From the NCBI GenBank assembly GCA_030040235.1, contig JASHUC010000227.1, forward strand, positions 1-5,657: a stretch of DNA of 5,657 nucleotides, given 5' to 3'. This document shows positions 5,251 through 5,657 of this stretch, one piece after another; position 1 is the first letter of the stretch, and each line of letters opens with the position of its first letter. Source of the stretch: Gammaproteobacteria bacterium. Its GTDB lineage: Bacteria; Pseudomonadota; Gammaproteobacteria; Steroidobacterales; Steroidobacteraceae. Position numbers and translations under genes: made by a program. Under the pieces are notes generated by a model. It saw only the letters and a program-made list of their open reading frames with translations, did not search any database and was not told where the DNA came from.

Positions 5251-5657
5251 ACAACGCCCGCGTGCTGGGGATCGTCGGCTGGAGCGGCTCCGGCAAGACG
5301 ACACTGATCATCAAGCTCATACCCCTTCTGGGGCGCCGCGGTCTGCGCGTCGCGACGCTCAAGCATGCCCATCACGCTTTCGATGTCGACCAGCCGGGCA
5401 AGGACTCCTACGAGCATCGCAAAGCGGGAGCCTGCGAGGTGATCGTGTCCTCGGCGCGACGCTGGGTGCAGATGCACGAGCTCGGCGAGGAAACCGAAGC
5501 GACGCTCGCGGCGCTGCTCAGCAGGGTCTCGCCCTGCGATCTCGTGCTGGTCGAGGGCTACAAGAGCGAGCGGCACCCCAAGATCGAAGTCTTTCGCCAA
5601 GAGGTCGGCAAGGGTCCCTTGCACCCGGCAGACGACCGCATCGTCGCCGTCGTGAGC
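5247..5657 (+). CDS. mobB: Molybdopterin-guanine dinucleotide biosynthesis adaptor MobB, 3' end outside the window
   Basis: An open frame of 137 codons runs from a GTG at 5247 to the window edge; family members are about 165-175 residues. MobB is a GTP-binding P-loop protein that works with MobA in MGD formation, in the cytoplasm. The frame shows strand 1 plus a Walker A loop, VLGIVGWSGSGKTTL (6-20), then VATLKHAHHAFDVDQPGKDSYEH (36-58, the typical H-x3-D-x2-G-K-D-S region), the AGACEVIVSS strand (61-70), DLVLVEGYK (103-111, the conserved VEGxK motif) and the start of HPKIEVFR (115-122). The start follows from the GTGA overlap with the upstream ModA-like gene, and there is no other sensible start before the P-loop. 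It is cotranscribed and translationally coupled with the binding protein, an unusual partner; mobB more often sits next to mobA or moeA. A downstream fusion (MobB-MoeA fusions are known) cannot be excluded because the end is cut. Confidence 0.92.
   Translation, partial: MNNARVLGIVGWSGSGKTTLIIKLIPLLGRRGLRVATLKHAHHAFDVDQPGKDSYEHRKAGACEVIVSSARRWVQMHELGEETEATLAALLSRVSPCDLVLVEGYKSERHPKIEVFRQEVGKGPLHPADDRIVAVVS

Overview
The window is a stretch of GC-rich bacterial chromosome. It is densely packed and strongly biased to G/C at third codon positions. Most of it is a molybdenum-cofactor (Moco) maturation and molybdate-handling cluster. The gene types (ModE-like regulator, FdhD, MoeA, MobA, ModA-like protein, MobB) and the codon bias suggest a member of the Pseudomonadota, probably beta- or gammaproteobacterial. 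The genus cannot be read from the sequence. No tRNA, rRNA, CRISPR array, insertion sequence or other mobile element was seen.

Layout: (1) Bases 1-493 (+) are the C-terminal two thirds of a short-chain dehydrogenase/reductase whose start lies outside the window. (2) It converges, with a 4-bp gap, on a minus-strand pair: fdhD (1609-2460), then a one-component regulator (498 to about 1646) that overlaps the 3' end of fdhD. The regulator joins a LysR/ModE-type winged helix to a periplasmic-binding-protein-like sensor domain. (3) An 80-bp divergent gap (2461-2540), the most AT-rich spot in the window, holds a 6-bp dyad and separates fdhD from moeA (2541-3725, +). (4) moeA converges on mobA (3749-4354, -) with a 23-bp gap. 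(5) mobA diverges from a ModA-like periplasmic binding protein (about 4411-5250, +). The stop of that gene overlaps the GTG start of mobB (5247 to the window end, +).

How the genes fit together: the ModA-like protein would capture molybdate or tungstate in the periplasm, although no permease or ATPase gene is in view. MoeA inserts the metal into molybdopterin. MobA adds GMP to make the guanine-dinucleotide (MGD) cofactor, and MobB is its GTP-binding partner. FdhD family proteins sulfurate the cofactor for formate-dehydrogenase-like enzymes. The regulator is a plausible metal- or cofactor-responsive switch for the set. The early pterin-forming moa genes and the client molybdoenzyme are not in the window.

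The point most worth a second look is FdhD. It lacks the Cys-x-x-Cys pair that the family uses for sulfur transfer, has a changed EDVGRHN motif, and carries a different Cys-x-x-Cys near its C-terminus. No completely unknown system is evident. The novelty lies in variant members of known families and in how they are grouped.
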